The notes: generated by a model not told the origin, from the sequence alone. Shown: positions 22,999 to 33,451, counted from the stretch's first letter. The stretch: DNA of 40,305 nucleotides from Deltaproteobacteria bacterium (GCA_021777755.1 JAJYDE010000008.1:78984-119288), one strand, 5' to 3'. Program-made: numbers and translations.

Positions 22999-23054
22999 GA
23001 CAGGATTTAGCAGGATCGGGCCCGGTATCGAGCCTTAATCCTGTAAATCCTGTC
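22999..23054. repeat. GACAGGAT-type inverted repeat between convergent genes
   Basis: GACAGGATTTAGCAGGAT (22999-23016) faces ATCCTGTAAATCCTGTC (23038-23054), nearly perfect inverted arms with a 21-base loop. Strings of the GACAGGATTTACAGGAT type are a dispersed intergenic repeat in many Deltaproteobacteria, as I know them. The position between two convergent genes fits a REP-like element acting as a bidirectional terminator. Confidence 0.6.
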
Positions 23055-23093
23055 AATCTTCCATTTGTGTATGGCCGAGCACGGCTTGCGAGT

Positions 23094-23507
23094 CTAGTAA
23101 GAGCGCCCCCGGCCGCCGCCGCCGCCGCCATGGTGCCCGCCTCCCGGACCTCCACGCCGATCCCGGCCGCCGCCGCCAAAACCACCGCCGCCCGATCGTC
23201 CGCCACCCCCGGGGCCACCGCCGGGCCGTCCACCGCCGCCGCCAGGTCTTCCGCCACGGTTTTCACGCGGTTTGGCTTCGTTGACCGTAAGGGCCGAACC
23301 GTCCAAATCCTTTCCGTTCAGTCCTTCGATTGCGGCTTGTGACTGCTCCTGGTTTGGCATTACGACAAAACCGAAGCCCCTTGATTTTCCAGTAAAATTG
23401 TCTTTGATGATCTTTGCGGAATCGACTTCGCCGAAGGCTTCGAAAGCTTGGCGCAACTCCTGCTCGCTGGTTCTGGCAGACAAATTGCCAACATAGATGT
23501 TCATCAT
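23094..23507 (-). CDS. Glycine-rich RRM RNA-binding protein
   Basis: The 137-residue protein has one RNA recognition motif (residues 1-80) with RNP2 (IYVGNL) and RNP1 (KSRGFGFVVM), followed by a Gly/Arg-rich disordered tail (about residues 82-137) with RGG-like units and a final GRGRSY. Such small RRM proteins are widespread in Cyanobacteria and Deltaproteobacteria and are often cold-induced; they are thought to bind RNA and act as chaperones. Two ATGs (23507 and 23504, minus strand) lie next to GAGGA and GGAGA; either could be used. A sigma-70-like promoter lies about 75 bases upstream. It has no evident link to the flagellar genes that flank it. Confidence 0.9.
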   Translation of the reverse strand: MMNIYVGNLSARTSEQELRQAFEAFGEVDSAKIIKDNFTGKSRGFGFVVMPNQEQSQAAIEGLNGKDLDGSALTVNEAKPRENRGGRPGGGGGRPGGGPGGGGRSGGGGFGGGGRDRRGGPGGGHHGGGGGGRGRSY

Positions 23508-23586
23508 TCCTCGTTTCTCCCTTGGAGGGATAATGCAGGGCCGAATCGAAAATCCCCGTTCAATGATCCTTCAACTCCAACCACGC

Positions 23587-23615
23587 ATAGTAAAATAGTC
23601 ATTCCCCGAAAACAA
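23587..23615 (-). promoter_or_regulatory. Possible sigma-70 promoter of the RRM gene
   Basis: On the minus strand TTGTTT (-35) and TACTAT (-10) are separated by 17 bases. A start near 23580 gives a leader of about 73 bases. The match is moderate. Confidence 0.35.
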
Positions 23616-23825
23616 GGGAAGACACTCGCTCTGCCGGGGGCGGGAATAAAATTGCGGAGCGACGGCCGCACGATCGACCGCCTTCTCCGCGACAGATTTC
23701 CCGCCGAACCCTCTGTCAGAAAACATGCATGAAAATCCGTCCCGGGCGGCAAAATTTTCCTGGACCCACCGAATTGATCGTCTGGAAGATGGTTTGAAAC
23801 CCGCATTCCAAGAAGATTGTTCCGC
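23616..23825. other. Intergenic region between the RRM gene and flgF
   Basis: No gene is supported on either strand. The frame of flgF is open through part of it, but the sigma-54 promoter and ribosome-binding site place the flgF start at 23869. Confidence 0.4.
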
Positions 23826-23841
23826 TGGCATCTTCGTTGCA
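23826..23841 (+). promoter_or_regulatory. Sigma-54 promoter of the flgF-flgL operon
   Basis: TGGCATC-TTCG-TTGCA keeps GGC and TTGC at exact RpoN spacing (GG 23827-23828, GC 23839-23840). The start near 23852 would leave a short leader of about 17 bases that just includes the ribosome-binding site of flgF. Confidence 0.7.
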
Positions 23842-23868
23842 ATGTGTAGCGAGCAAGAGGAGCATCCC

Positions 23869-24546
23869 ATGAAGCTTGACAGCTATTTTGCAGCAGCAGG
23901 GTCCCAGGCAGAGCAGACACGGTTGGACATTATAGCGAACAACGTCGCAAATTCCAATACTCCTGGCTACAAAAAGGACCTCCTCAGCTTCAACGATCTT
24001 CTGGGGGAACTCGAACATACGGACATGTCGCAGGGAGCGATCCGCCCTACGGGAAACAAACTCGACGTGGCCCTTAGCGGAAGCGGTTTCCTCTGCGTTC
24101 AGGCCAATCAGGGGGTCCTCTACACCAGGGCCGGAGATTTGGCCGTCGACAGTTCCAACCAGCTCGTCACCCGTGACGGCTGGCCGGTGCTGGGGAAAAA
24201 TGGCGCTCCAATCAAGGTCGACAATGCCGAAGGCCTCAATATTACCGATACTGGTCAGGTTTTTGACAACAATAACGCTGTGGGCCAACTCCAACTGGCG
24301 GACTTTCCGGCAAACAGCCTCAAGAAGGTGCAGGGGCAGTACTTTGAACCCGCCAATCCCAATACGCAATCCGTGCCCGCGACAAACTGCACGGTTCGGC
24401 AGGGGGCTCTTGAGGAAGCAAACTTCAATACGGTTCAGGAAATGACCAAAATGATCGAGGTCACAAGAGAGTTTGAATCCTATCAGAGGACAATGAAAAA
24501 CGGCGCCAATCTCGACTCCGAATTGATTTCCAAAACGAGCGGTTAG
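23869..24546 (+). CDS. flgF: Flagellar proximal rod protein FlgF
   Basis: FlgF is part of the proximal rod. The 225-residue protein has the rod/hook N-terminal motif (LDIIANNVANSNTPGYKKD), a central LDVALSGSGFLCVQ and YTRAGDLAVDSSNQLV, and the C-terminal helix EMTKMIEVTREFESYQRTM. AAGAGGAG lies upstream of ATG 23869. It is the first gene of the rod/ring operon and is followed by flgG, its normal neighbour. Confidence 0.92.
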   Translation: MKLDSYFAAAGSQAEQTRLDIIANNVANSNTPGYKKDLLSFNDLLGELEHTDMSQGAIRPTGNKLDVALSGSGFLCVQANQGVLYTRAGDLAVDSSNQLVTRDGWPVLGKNGAPIKVDNAEGLNITDTGQVFDNNNAVGQLQLADFPANSLKKVQGQYFEPANPNTQSVPATNCTVRQGALEEANFNTVQEMTKMIEVTREFESYQRTMKNGANLDSELISKTSG

Positions 24547-24588
24547 TGCCGGCAAATCCATGGGTGAATGGGGCAGGAGGAACTTGTC

Positions 24589-25374
24589 ATGATGAGAAGT
24601 CTTTGGACCGCGGCCACGGGGATGGAAGCGCAGCAGACCAATATGGACACGATCGCCAACAACCTGGCGAACGCCAACACTACGGGGTACAAGGAAAGCC
24701 GCGCCAATTTCGCCGACCTGATGTATCAGACCATCGTGGCCCCCGGGGCCAGCAACTCGAACAACAATCAGGTGCCGGCGGGCATCCAGGTGGGGATGGG
24801 CGTGGGGACCGCCTCGGTGGGCAAGATCTTTACCCAGGGCAACTTCACACAAACCGGCAACAATCTGGATCTGGCCATACAGGGTAACGGCTTTTTCCAG
24901 GTCATGCGCGGAAACCAGCAGAGCTATACCCGCGACGGCAGCTTTTCGGTCAATCAGAACGGAAACATAGTCGATGCCGACGGTTACCAGTTGCAGCCGC
25001 AAATCACTTTGCCCCCGACCGCGGTGACGGTCACAATTGATCCTTCCGGCGTGCTCACGGCCACCAATTCGCAGGGAAACGTGGTAGCCACCGCCAATCT
25101 GCAGGTCAGCATGTTCCCCAATCCCGCCGGGCTGCAGGCCATAGGTCAAAATTATTACATCCAGACACTTGCTTCGGGAAACGTCATAACGGCCCAGCCC
25201 GGAGGGCCTCAGGGTGCCGGCACCGTTCTCCAGGGCTACCTCGAGGCATCCAATACCAATGTGGTCGATGACATGGTCAACATGATTCTCAGTCAAAGGG
25301 CCTATGAAGCAAACTCGAAAGTCATCAAATCAGCGGACAGTATGCTTCAGATGGCCAATAACGTGGTGGCGTGA
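24589..25374 (+). CDS. flgG: Flagellar distal rod protein FlgG
   Basis: FlgG forms the distal rod that spans the periplasm through the P and L rings. At 261 residues it has the standard length, with MMRSLWTAATGMEAQQTNMD, NNLANANTTGYKESRANFAD, LAIQGNGFFQV and the closing VNMILSQRAYEANSKVIK. AGGAGG (24575-24580) is eight bases from ATG 24589; an upstream in-frame GTG at 24568 would precede that site. Its stop touches the upstream reading of flgA. Confidence 0.95.
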   Translation: MMRSLWTAATGMEAQQTNMDTIANNLANANTTGYKESRANFADLMYQTIVAPGASNSNNNQVPAGIQVGMGVGTASVGKIFTQGNFTQTGNNLDLAIQGNGFFQVMRGNQQSYTRDGSFSVNQNGNIVDADGYQLQPQITLPPTAVTVTIDPSGVLTATNSQGNVVATANLQVSMFPNPAGLQAIGQNYYIQTLASGNVITAQPGGPQGAGTVLQGYLEASNTNVVDDMVNMILSQRAYEANSKVIKSADSMLQMANNVVA

Positions 25375-25409
25375 TGAAGGTGGCAAGTAAAAGCCCGAGG
25401 AGCGATGGC

Positions 25410-26423
25410 ATGCGTACGGTGATTGCGCTGCTTACAACTGTTTTTTCCCTGGTTTCTTTTTTGCCGGCCACGGCTCAAAGCGTCGCAAAATCCCCGAAGG
25501 CCGCTGGCGCCCTTAAGGAGATCCGCATCCGGAGCGCTATTATGGTCCGCGATGGCAACGTCTGCCTCCTGGAAATTTGCGACCCCTCGACGCTGCCCGA
25601 TAACTGGAAATCGATCATGAGTGCACAGAACATCGGGGATGCTCCGCCGGTGGGGGCCGAGAAGTTCGTAGACCCGACCCGGCTTCGCTCCTTTTTGGTC
25701 GCGCTGCTAAATTCACACGGCTTGGACGCCGCGGGTGTAAAACTCGATATCCCTTCAAAAATTGTCGTGACCCGCGAATCGACCCGTGTTTCGCAGCAAT
25801 GGATCGAAGAGGTGTTCAAAAAGTATGTCATGGAAAACTCGCAGTGGAAGCAAAGCGACATTGCCTTTGAAAACCTGCGCCTCTCCGGTATTCCGGTCAT
25901 TCCCACGGGTACGCTCACTTACACGGTGCGCCCCGTTACCTCGGGGACTCGTCTCATCGGCAACGTGAGCTTGAGCGTCGATCTTTATGTCGATGGCCGC
26001 ATGGTGCGAACTCTTGACATTCTGGGACGGGTCGAGGTCTTTCAAAACGTCTACTTCGCCTCTCGTCCGCTTAAACGAAATGACGTTATTTCCAACTCGG
26101 ACCTGGAAGTGCACAGAATGGACATTACAGATGCCGTCGATCGCTACGCCACTCAGGCCGACCAGGTGCTCAATCGGCGCATGCTCTATGAAATCGGCGT
26201 GCATCAGCCATTGGTGCTCGCCCAGCTGGACAAACCTCTGGTGATAAAAAACGGCGATCCGGTGAGAATAATCTACCAGATCCCGGGGCTTCTGGTGAGC
26301 GCCAAAGGCCGTGCCAACGGCGATGCCGCCATTGGCGACACCCTTGCGGTCACCAATACCTCTTCCACCAAGACGATTTATTGCAAAGTTGTGGACAGCC
26401 AGACCGTGATGGCAGTTCAGTAG
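25410..26423 (+). CDS. flgA: P-ring assembly chaperone FlgA
   Basis: FlgA is a periplasmic chaperone for FlgI polymerisation. The 337-residue protein has a signal peptide (MRTVIALLTTVFSLVSFLPA) and a C-terminal SAF domain (about residues 200-337) with FASRPLKRNDVISNSDLE and VKIKNGDPVRI-like sequence (VIKNGDPVRII). The start at ATG 25410 is set by GAGGAG seven bases upstream and by the signal peptide; a frame from 25374 would add 12 residues ahead of it. The additional N-terminal region (about 110 residues before the SAF part) makes it longer than enterobacterial FlgA. Confidence 0.9.
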   Translation: MRTVIALLTTVFSLVSFLPATAQSVAKSPKAAGALKEIRIRSAIMVRDGNVCLLEICDPSTLPDNWKSIMSAQNIGDAPPVGAEKFVDPTRLRSFLVALLNSHGLDAAGVKLDIPSKIVVTRESTRVSQQWIEEVFKKYVMENSQWKQSDIAFENLRLSGIPVIPTGTLTYTVRPVTSGTRLIGNVSLSVDLYVDGRMVRTLDILGRVEVFQNVYFASRPLKRNDVISNSDLEVHRMDITDAVDRYATQADQVLNRRMLYEIGVHQPLVLAQLDKPLVIKNGDPVRIIYQIPGLLVSAKGRANGDAAIGDTLAVTNTSSTKTIYCKVVDSQTVMAVQ

Positions 26424-26446
26424 CCGCGGTCGATGCGGGGGTTGCC

Positions 26447-27223
26447 ATGAAGGACAAACAAGTTGAAAACGGAAAAGATTACCGGGGGATGCCGGTGAAC
26501 GATCTTGAAAAAGCCCTCGGTTTTGCCGTCTGCGCCCTGGTGCTGCTGCTCCTTTCGGGTTGCGCCTCGATGCAGGCTCCGAAGGCGCCCGAAGCGGTTC
26601 TGCCTCCAACCCTCATGTCCAGCCCCAAATCGGTTCCACCGGCGGGGGCCCCGCCCAGGTCCCTCGACCCCACGGGCTCTATTTGGGCCCGCGGCGACGA
26701 TTCGCTTTATTCCGATATCAAAGCTCACAAGGTGGGCGACCTGGTGACCATAACCGTAAGCGAAAGCTCAACCGGTTCCAATACCGCTTCGACCTCGACC
26801 AGCAAGGCCTCGGCAAACCAGGGCAGCATCGCCTTTTCAGGCGTCGGGATAGGCAGTGCCACGCCCTCCAAGGCCGCCTTCAGCCTCGGGCCCTACAAGA
26901 CCTCCTTTACCGGGACCTTCGCCGGGAGCGGTTCAACCAGCCGCACAGATACGGTCTCCGCCTACATGACCGCCACCGTGGTGGCTGTTTTGCCCAATGG
27001 CAACCTGGTCATTCGAGGCTCCCGCTGGACCAAGGTCAATGACGAACTCCAACAGATAGTCCTTGAAGGGGTGGTGCGCCCCGTGGATATCAGCGACACC
27101 AATACCATTCTTTCACAGGATGTGGCTGAGGCAAAAATTTTCATGCTCGGCAAGGGGCCGGTTTCCCACAACCAGAAACCGGGATGGCTCCAGCAGGTTT
27201 GGGACACCATTTCACCTTTCTGA
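26447..27223 (+). CDS. flgH: Flagellar L-ring lipoprotein FlgH
   Basis: FlgH forms the outer-membrane L ring. The 258-residue protein has a lipobox LLLSG-C39 and the FlgH core: SIWARGDDSLYSDIKAHKVG, DLVTITVSESS, VVAVLPNGNLVIRGSRW and VRPVDISDTNTILSQDVAEA. From ATG 26447 the n-region before the hydrophobic segment is long (about 24 residues); an internal ATG at 26489 (MPVNDLEKALGF) would give a more usual lipoprotein signal but has a badly spaced ribosome-binding site. It sits between flgA and flgI as usual. Confidence 0.94.
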   Translation: MKDKQVENGKDYRGMPVNDLEKALGFAVCALVLLLLSGCASMQAPKAPEAVLPPTLMSSPKSVPPAGAPPRSLDPTGSIWARGDDSLYSDIKAHKVGDLVTITVSESSTGSNTASTSTSKASANQGSIAFSGVGIGSATPSKAAFSLGPYKTSFTGTFAGSGSTSRTDTVSAYMTATVVAVLPNGNLVIRGSRWTKVNDELQQIVLEGVVRPVDISDTNTILSQDVAEAKIFMLGKGPVSHNQKPGWLQQVWDTISPF

Positions 27224-27238
27224 GCGAAGTGAGGAACC

Positions 27239-28354
27239 ATGGCAAACAGGGGACGTATCGCGGCGGTCATCACGTGGCTGATTTTGGCGCCGCTCTTTTC
27301 CTCCGGCGCGGCGCGGTCGGCGAGGGTAAAAGACATCGCCTACTTTCTGGGCGACCGCTCAAATGACCTCATCGGCTATGGTCTTGTAGTCGGTCTAAAG
27401 AATACGGGCGATGACACCAATACGCCCTTTACGGTTTATACCCTGCAGAACCTGCTGAACAATATGGGGGTTCAGATGAATCCCGGTGTTACGATGCTCA
27501 GAAATGTCGCGGCCGTCATGGTAACGGGCAGGCTGCCCGCTTTTACCAGGGTTGGAAGCCGGATAGACGTTCAGGCATCCTCTATCGGGGATGCCACGAG
27601 TCTGGGCGGCGGCACCCTTGTCATGACGCCTCTAAAGGGTCCCGACGGCAAAGTCTACGCCGTTGCCCAGGGGCCGCTATCCATCGGGGGCTTTTCGGCG
27701 CAGGGCGCAAGCGGAAGCAGCGTGCAGCAAAATCATCCAAACGTTGGGCTCATAAGCGGCGGGGCCACCGTCGAAAAGGAAGTCCCGGTACGATACGCCG
27801 GATTGCATTCAGTGGACCTGGTCCTCATGAACCCCGATTTTACAACCGCCCAAAGAACCGCGGACGCGATTTCCAGGGCCATTCCCGCCGCCGCCGCCCG
27901 CCCCGTGGATGCCGGGACCATCAGAATCCAGATCCCGGCCGAGGATCAGCATGATACTGTAAGCCTCATCGCCAAGGTGGAAAGCCTGGAGGTAAGTCCC
28001 GATGTGGTTGCCAAAGTGATCATAGATGAGAGAACCGGCACCATCGTCATGGGTGAAAACGTCCGCATAGCCCCCTGCGCGGTGGCTCACGGGAGTCTTT
28101 CGATTCAGATTACCGAAAAACCGACCGTTTCCCAGCCGTTGCCCTTCAGCAATGGAACGACCCAGGTCGTGCCGCGCTCGGGCGTCAAGGTGCAGCAAAA
28201 GAAAGCTCATCTGGCTGTAATCGGCGGCGGTGTGACAATAGGGCAGGTGGTGGCTGGGCTTAACGCCATCGGCGCAACACCCCTTGATCTCATCAATATC
28301 ATCGAGGCTATCAAGGCATCCGGGGCGATGAGCGCGAAATTGCAGATAATTTAG
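27239..28354 (+). CDS. flgI: Flagellar P-ring protein FlgI
   Basis: FlgI forms the periplasmic P ring. The 371-residue protein has a signal peptide (about residues 1-27), the conserved RVKDIAYFLGDRSNDLIGYG, VVGLKNTGDD, NPGVTMLRNVAAVMVTGRLP and a C-terminal LVxxLNAxGxxPxDLI-type end (VVAGLNAIGATPLDLINIIE). The length is standard. GTGAGGA precedes ATG 27239. With FlgH it shows that the cell has an outer membrane. Confidence 0.95.
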   Translation: MANRGRIAAVITWLILAPLFSSGAARSARVKDIAYFLGDRSNDLIGYGLVVGLKNTGDDTNTPFTVYTLQNLLNNMGVQMNPGVTMLRNVAAVMVTGRLPAFTRVGSRIDVQASSIGDATSLGGGTLVMTPLKGPDGKVYAVAQGPLSIGGFSAQGASGSSVQQNHPNVGLISGGATVEKEVPVRYAGLHSVDLVLMNPDFTTAQRTADAISRAIPAAAARPVDAGTIRIQIPAEDQHDTVSLIAKVESLEVSPDVVAKVIIDERTGTIVMGENVRIAPCAVAHGSLSIQITEKPTVSQPLPFSNGTTQVVPRSGVKVQQKKAHLAVIGGGVTIGQVVAGLNAIGATPLDLINIIEAIKASGAMSAKLQII

Positions 28355-28374
28355 GCCTTTGGAAAGGATTTGTC

Positions 28375-28722
28375 ATGCAATCCGTGGTTGGTGCGGCTTC
28401 AAAGGCCGATGCTTCCGTAAAAGCCGAAGTTCATGAAAAGCAATTGCGGAAAGCGTGCCAGGAATTCGGATCGATATTGGTTTCCTTCATGTTGAAATCA
28501 ATGCGCGCGGGTTCGAACGACGATGACAAAAGTCTTGCCGGCGGGGTCTACCAGGATATGTTTTACGACGAGGTGGCCAAGGTGGCCGGCAGGTCGAATG
28601 CCCTGGGGCTTGGAGACAAGCTCTTCACGCAGTTGCGACAACTGGAAAAATCGAAGGCTTCCGGCAAATCGACTGCTTCGGTGATGGAAGCGTTAAAGAA
28701 AGCGGCGGGTTCTGCCGAATAG
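28375..28722 (+). CDS. flgJ: Rod-binding protein, FlgJ N-terminal domain only
   Basis: FlgJ caps the growing rod; in enterobacteria it also carries a C-terminal muramidase. This 115-residue protein has only the rod-binding domain (LRKACQEFGSILVSFMLKSM, then GGVYQDMFYDEVAKVAG and LGLGDKLFTQL). The lack of the muramidase domain is common outside gamma-proteobacteria and implies a separate peptidoglycan hydrolase; the lysozyme-like protein at 4350 is a candidate. AAAGGA lies upstream of ATG 28375. Confidence 0.9.
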   Translation: MQSVVGAASKADASVKAEVHEKQLRKACQEFGSILVSFMLKSMRAGSNDDDKSLAGGVYQDMFYDEVAKVAGRSNALGLGDKLFTQLRQLEKSKASGKSTASVMEALKKAAGSAE

Positions 28723-28791
28723 TATTTGCAGAGAAACGTGGAGTCCATGCCCCCCCGGGGGGGGTGTGGTCCAAGCCAGGAGTTGAACATT

Positions 28792-29235
28792 ATGGAACCG
28801 GCAGCCAAATCATTCGAGACTTTTTCACGCTCGGGCGCATCGGCTTGCGACATAAACGAGCCCTGCGATCCGGAACTGCTCGGCGCCGCCCTCGAACTCC
28901 TTGAGACTCTCAAGGCCGAAGAACAAATTCTGCGCAGGTTTTCCGCCGCCGAACTGCTGAGTCTGCTTCCCAGAAAAGAGTACCTGGTAAACGAACTGGG
29001 ATGGAAACTGCGAGCGGCCATGGGGGATGGGCAATCGATTTCGAACTCCTTTCAGCCTCTGCTCGCCGAAATTAACAGGCGCAACACGGCCAACGGAGTT
29101 TTCATAAAACAGACTCTATCCTACTGGCGAGATCTTCAAGCCATCCTCATGCCCGCCGGCTACGGCCGCAGCGGCAGGTTGGGGCCCCCATCCCGCCAAC
29201 CCCCAAACGGAATTACCTTCCAAAGGGAGATTTGA
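28792..29235 (+). CDS. FlgN-like export chaperone for hook-junction proteins
   Basis: The 147-residue protein is mostly helical and sits directly upstream of flgK-flgL, the position of flgN. It has the FlgN-type layout: LLETLKAEEQILRRFSAAEL, LLPRKEYLVNELGWKL and an amphipathic C-terminal helix (TANGVFIKQTLSYWRDLQAI). FlgN binds FlgK and FlgL and keeps them export-competent. AGGAG (28778-28782) is nine bases from ATG 28792. An open frame from 28726 would read through the C7G8 palindrome and is unlikely. The assignment rests on position and helical pattern rather than on a strong motif. Confidence 0.7.
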   Translation: MEPAAKSFETFSRSGASACDINEPCDPELLGAALELLETLKAEEQILRRFSAAELLSLLPRKEYLVNELGWKLRAAMGDGQSISNSFQPLLAEINRRNTANGVFIKQTLSYWRDLQAILMPAGYGRSGRLGPPSRQPPNGITFQREI

Positions 29236-29238
29236 GCC

Positions 29239-30519
29239 ATGGCCAGCCTTGCCCTCACTCTCAACACCGCCGAACAGACCCTGATAAATACCCAGACGGA
29301 GCTGGCGACCTCTTCCAATAATATTTCCAACGCCAACACCCCGGGCTATGCGCGCCAGACCGCCGTTCAGGTGGAAAACCCCGAGATCCCTACAACCTAC
29401 GGCTGGGCGGGGGCCGGAGCATCGATCCAAACCATCTCCCAGACCCGGGACGACTTCCTCGAACAGCAACTGATGAGCGCAACGACAAGCGATTCCCAGT
29501 ACGCGAGCCTTTCCACCCAACAGACCACCATCCAGGCCGCGGCTTCGGATTCGGGCAGCAACGGGATCTCGCAGGCCCTCGGGAATTTTTTCGATTCCTG
29601 GAGCACCCTTGCTCAAAACCCGACGGGAACCTCCCAGCAGACAACCGTATACGAATCGGCTCAAAATCTGGCCAACGCCGTTCAATCCACCTATTCCCAG
29701 CTCAATCAGATCAGCACCCAGCTCCCGGGCCAGATCACCGATACGGTCAACCAGGCCAATACGCTCATCAACCAGATATCCCAGTTAAATACCGATATCC
29801 TCACTTCCAGCTCCCTGGGCAAGCCCAATAACCTGATAGACCAAAGATACCAGGACATGGACAACCTTTCGAAGCTCATTCCCGTCAGCTTTTCCACCAA
29901 CGCCGACGGCTCGGTCAATGTGTCCACGACTGAAAGCGGCAGTACGGTGAGCCTGGTCTCCGGCACGGCCACTCCCGTTAACATCGCGAGCTCTTCGGGA
30001 ATCACCGGCGGCCAACTCGGCGGTCTGCTGCAGGCACAAACCAATCTCAACGGTTATATGACCAAGTTCGATAACTTTGCCCAAACCCTCGCGACCCAGG
30101 TCAATTCCGCGTTCGGATCAACGATTTTTTCCGGCTCAACCGCCTCTTCGATCACCGCCGGTTCCGGCTATTTGAGCGGGCTGTCAGCCGATGCGCTGGG
30201 CGTAATCTCGCAGAATATGGCCGACCTTCAGGACAGCGCCTCGATAACCTTCCCCGACGGCTCGACCTCGTCCCTTCAGGGATATCTGGGCAATATTCAG
30301 CAAGCCATAGGTTCGGACACCCAGTCGGCCGCAAACAACCAGTCCTACTACGACGCTCTCAAGTCCAACTTGAGTTCCCAGCAGCAGTCGGTCTCCGGCA
30401 TTTCCATAGACGAGGAAATGGTCAATGTCATAAATTTCCAACAGATTTACCAGGCGGCGGCCAAGGTGGTCCAGACCACCGATACTTTGATGAACACCAC
30501 CATCAATATGGTTCAGTAG
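29239..30519 (+). CDS. flgK: Hook-associated protein FlgK (HAP1)
   Basis: FlgK forms the first hook-filament junction zone. The 426-residue protein has the N-terminal LNTAEQTLINTQTELATSSN, NISNANTPGYARQTA motif, a Ser/Thr-rich middle and the C-terminal ISIDEEMVNVINFQQIYQAA helix. The stretch PNNLIDQRYQDMDNLSKLI is typical of FlgK. It is somewhat shorter than the enterobacterial protein. It starts four bases after the upstream stop. Confidence 0.95.
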   Translation: MASLALTLNTAEQTLINTQTELATSSNNISNANTPGYARQTAVQVENPEIPTTYGWAGAGASIQTISQTRDDFLEQQLMSATTSDSQYASLSTQQTTIQAAASDSGSNGISQALGNFFDSWSTLAQNPTGTSQQTTVYESAQNLANAVQSTYSQLNQISTQLPGQITDTVNQANTLINQISQLNTDILTSSSLGKPNNLIDQRYQDMDNLSKLIPVSFSTNADGSVNVSTTESGSTVSLVSGTATPVNIASSSGITGGQLGGLLQAQTNLNGYMTKFDNFAQTLATQVNSAFGSTIFSGSTASSITAGSGYLSGLSADALGVISQNMADLQDSASITFPDGSTSSLQGYLGNIQQAIGSDTQSAANNQSYYDALKSNLSSQQQSVSGISIDEEMVNVINFQQIYQAAAKVVQTTDTLMNTTINMVQ

Positions 30520-30532
30520 GCGGGGGAAGACC

Positions 30533-31480
30533 ATGCGAATCACATTGGGTATGAGCACCGACCAGACCCTGTTGAATCTTAACGATCAGCAGGTGCAAAT
30601 CGATTCCCTCTCACAGGAAATATCCTCCGGGAAAAAGCTTGCCTCACCCTCGGACGACCCCTTGTCGTGGTCTCAGACGATGAACACCAGTCAGACCCTG
30701 CGCGAATACAACTCCTTTGTCGGCAACATAAACTTCGCCACCGAGTGGGGCAATTCCACCCAGTCGGCGCTCAACCAGTTCGCAGACCTTCTCACCCAGG
30801 CGAAGTCGATCGCCGAGCAGGGCGTGAGCGCGGTCGGGATGGGTCAAAGCGGGCCCCTGATCTCCGAGATCGGCGTGGTTGTGCAGCAGGCGCTAAGCAA
30901 TGCCAACACCCAATTCAACGGCCAGTACATATTTGCCGGAACGGCCACCGGTGCTCCGCCTTACTCCCTTGATTCCAGCACCGGCGCGGTCACCTACAGC
31001 GGAAATTCGGATTATATAAAGGTTAAGACCGGCATGGGCCTAAGCTCGGCCATCACGCCCAGTTCGAGCAGCGTTTCGGGTGGGGGCATGACGAGCGTCA
31101 ACGTGACCGGCCCGGATGTTTTGGGAGGTAGCACGTCCGGGGGCGGCAGCAATATGCTCAATGATATCTGGAACCTTCAGAATGCTTTGAAAACTGGCGA
31201 TGTCAGCGGCATCTCCAATTCGATCACCACCCTTGGCAATGATTACAACCAGATCAACAACCAACTGACTACCGTCGGAACCACGCTCTCAGGCCTCACC
31301 GGCCAGCAGAGCGCTCTTCAAACCATGGTGACCAACGAAACGGGAGTCCAGTCCAACTACCAGGACGCCGATGTTGCCTCCGCCACCGTAAAGCTCTCAA
31401 CGGCTCAGACGGCTTTCGAGGCGGCCCTGCAGGTCACCTCGACTCTGGATAATTTGAACCTGGCCACGATACTGCACTAA
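30533..31480 (+). CDS. flgL: Hook-associated protein FlgL (HAP3)
   Basis: FlgL forms the second junction zone and is flagellin-like. The 315-residue protein has MRITLGMSTDQTLLNLNDQQ, then SSGKKLASPSDDPLSW, the central FNGQYIFAGTATGAPPY and a C-terminal flagellin-like helix (YQDADVASATVKLSTAQTAF). It closes the operon. The genes csrA and fliW, which often follow flgL in this phylum, are absent; instead a convergent cstA relic ends 12 bases away. Confidence 0.95.
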   Translation: MRITLGMSTDQTLLNLNDQQVQIDSLSQEISSGKKLASPSDDPLSWSQTMNTSQTLREYNSFVGNINFATEWGNSTQSALNQFADLLTQAKSIAEQGVSAVGMGQSGPLISEIGVVVQQALSNANTQFNGQYIFAGTATGAPPYSLDSSTGAVTYSGNSDYIKVKTGMGLSSAITPSSSSVSGGGMTSVNVTGPDVLGGSTSGGGSNMLNDIWNLQNALKTGDVSGISNSITTLGNDYNQINNQLTTVGTTLSGLTGQQSALQTMVTNETGVQSNYQDADVASATVKLSTAQTAFEAALQVTSTLDNLNLATILH

Positions 31481-31492
31481 GGCCGATATCTC

Positions 31493-33258
<1,766 letters not shown>

Positions 33259-33451
33259 AATCCTTATCCTTTCTTGCTGGAAAAGTTCATATGAGAATCG
33301 CTCCCACCGGCATGGTCCAGTACGGGCTTATCGGCCCGGGCATCGCATCCGGCAGCGAACAGATGACTCCCCGGGCGGCAAGGCTGCCAAGCGAGGGGCC
33401 ATACTTGCTGGAAGCATCGGTCTGTTGTTGCAACTGCTCGTGCTGATCGGC

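Noticed and set aside
22999-23054. CRISPR-like repeat
   Set aside because: There are only two inverted arms, not directly repeated units with spacers.
23106-23250. Pyrimidine-rich CCGCCGCC tract as a structural repeat
   Set aside because: It is the coding sequence of the glycine-rich tail of the minus-strand RRM protein.
23716-25296. Long minus-strand open frame (over 500 codons) opposite flgF and flgG
   Set aside because: It lies entirely opposite two unmistakable rod genes, has no recognisable motif and reflects GC-rich codon bias on the other strand.
31482-31489. GCCGATAT as the -10 element of a FliA promoter after flgL
   Set aside because: No matching -35 element lies at the right distance and no plus-strand gene follows.
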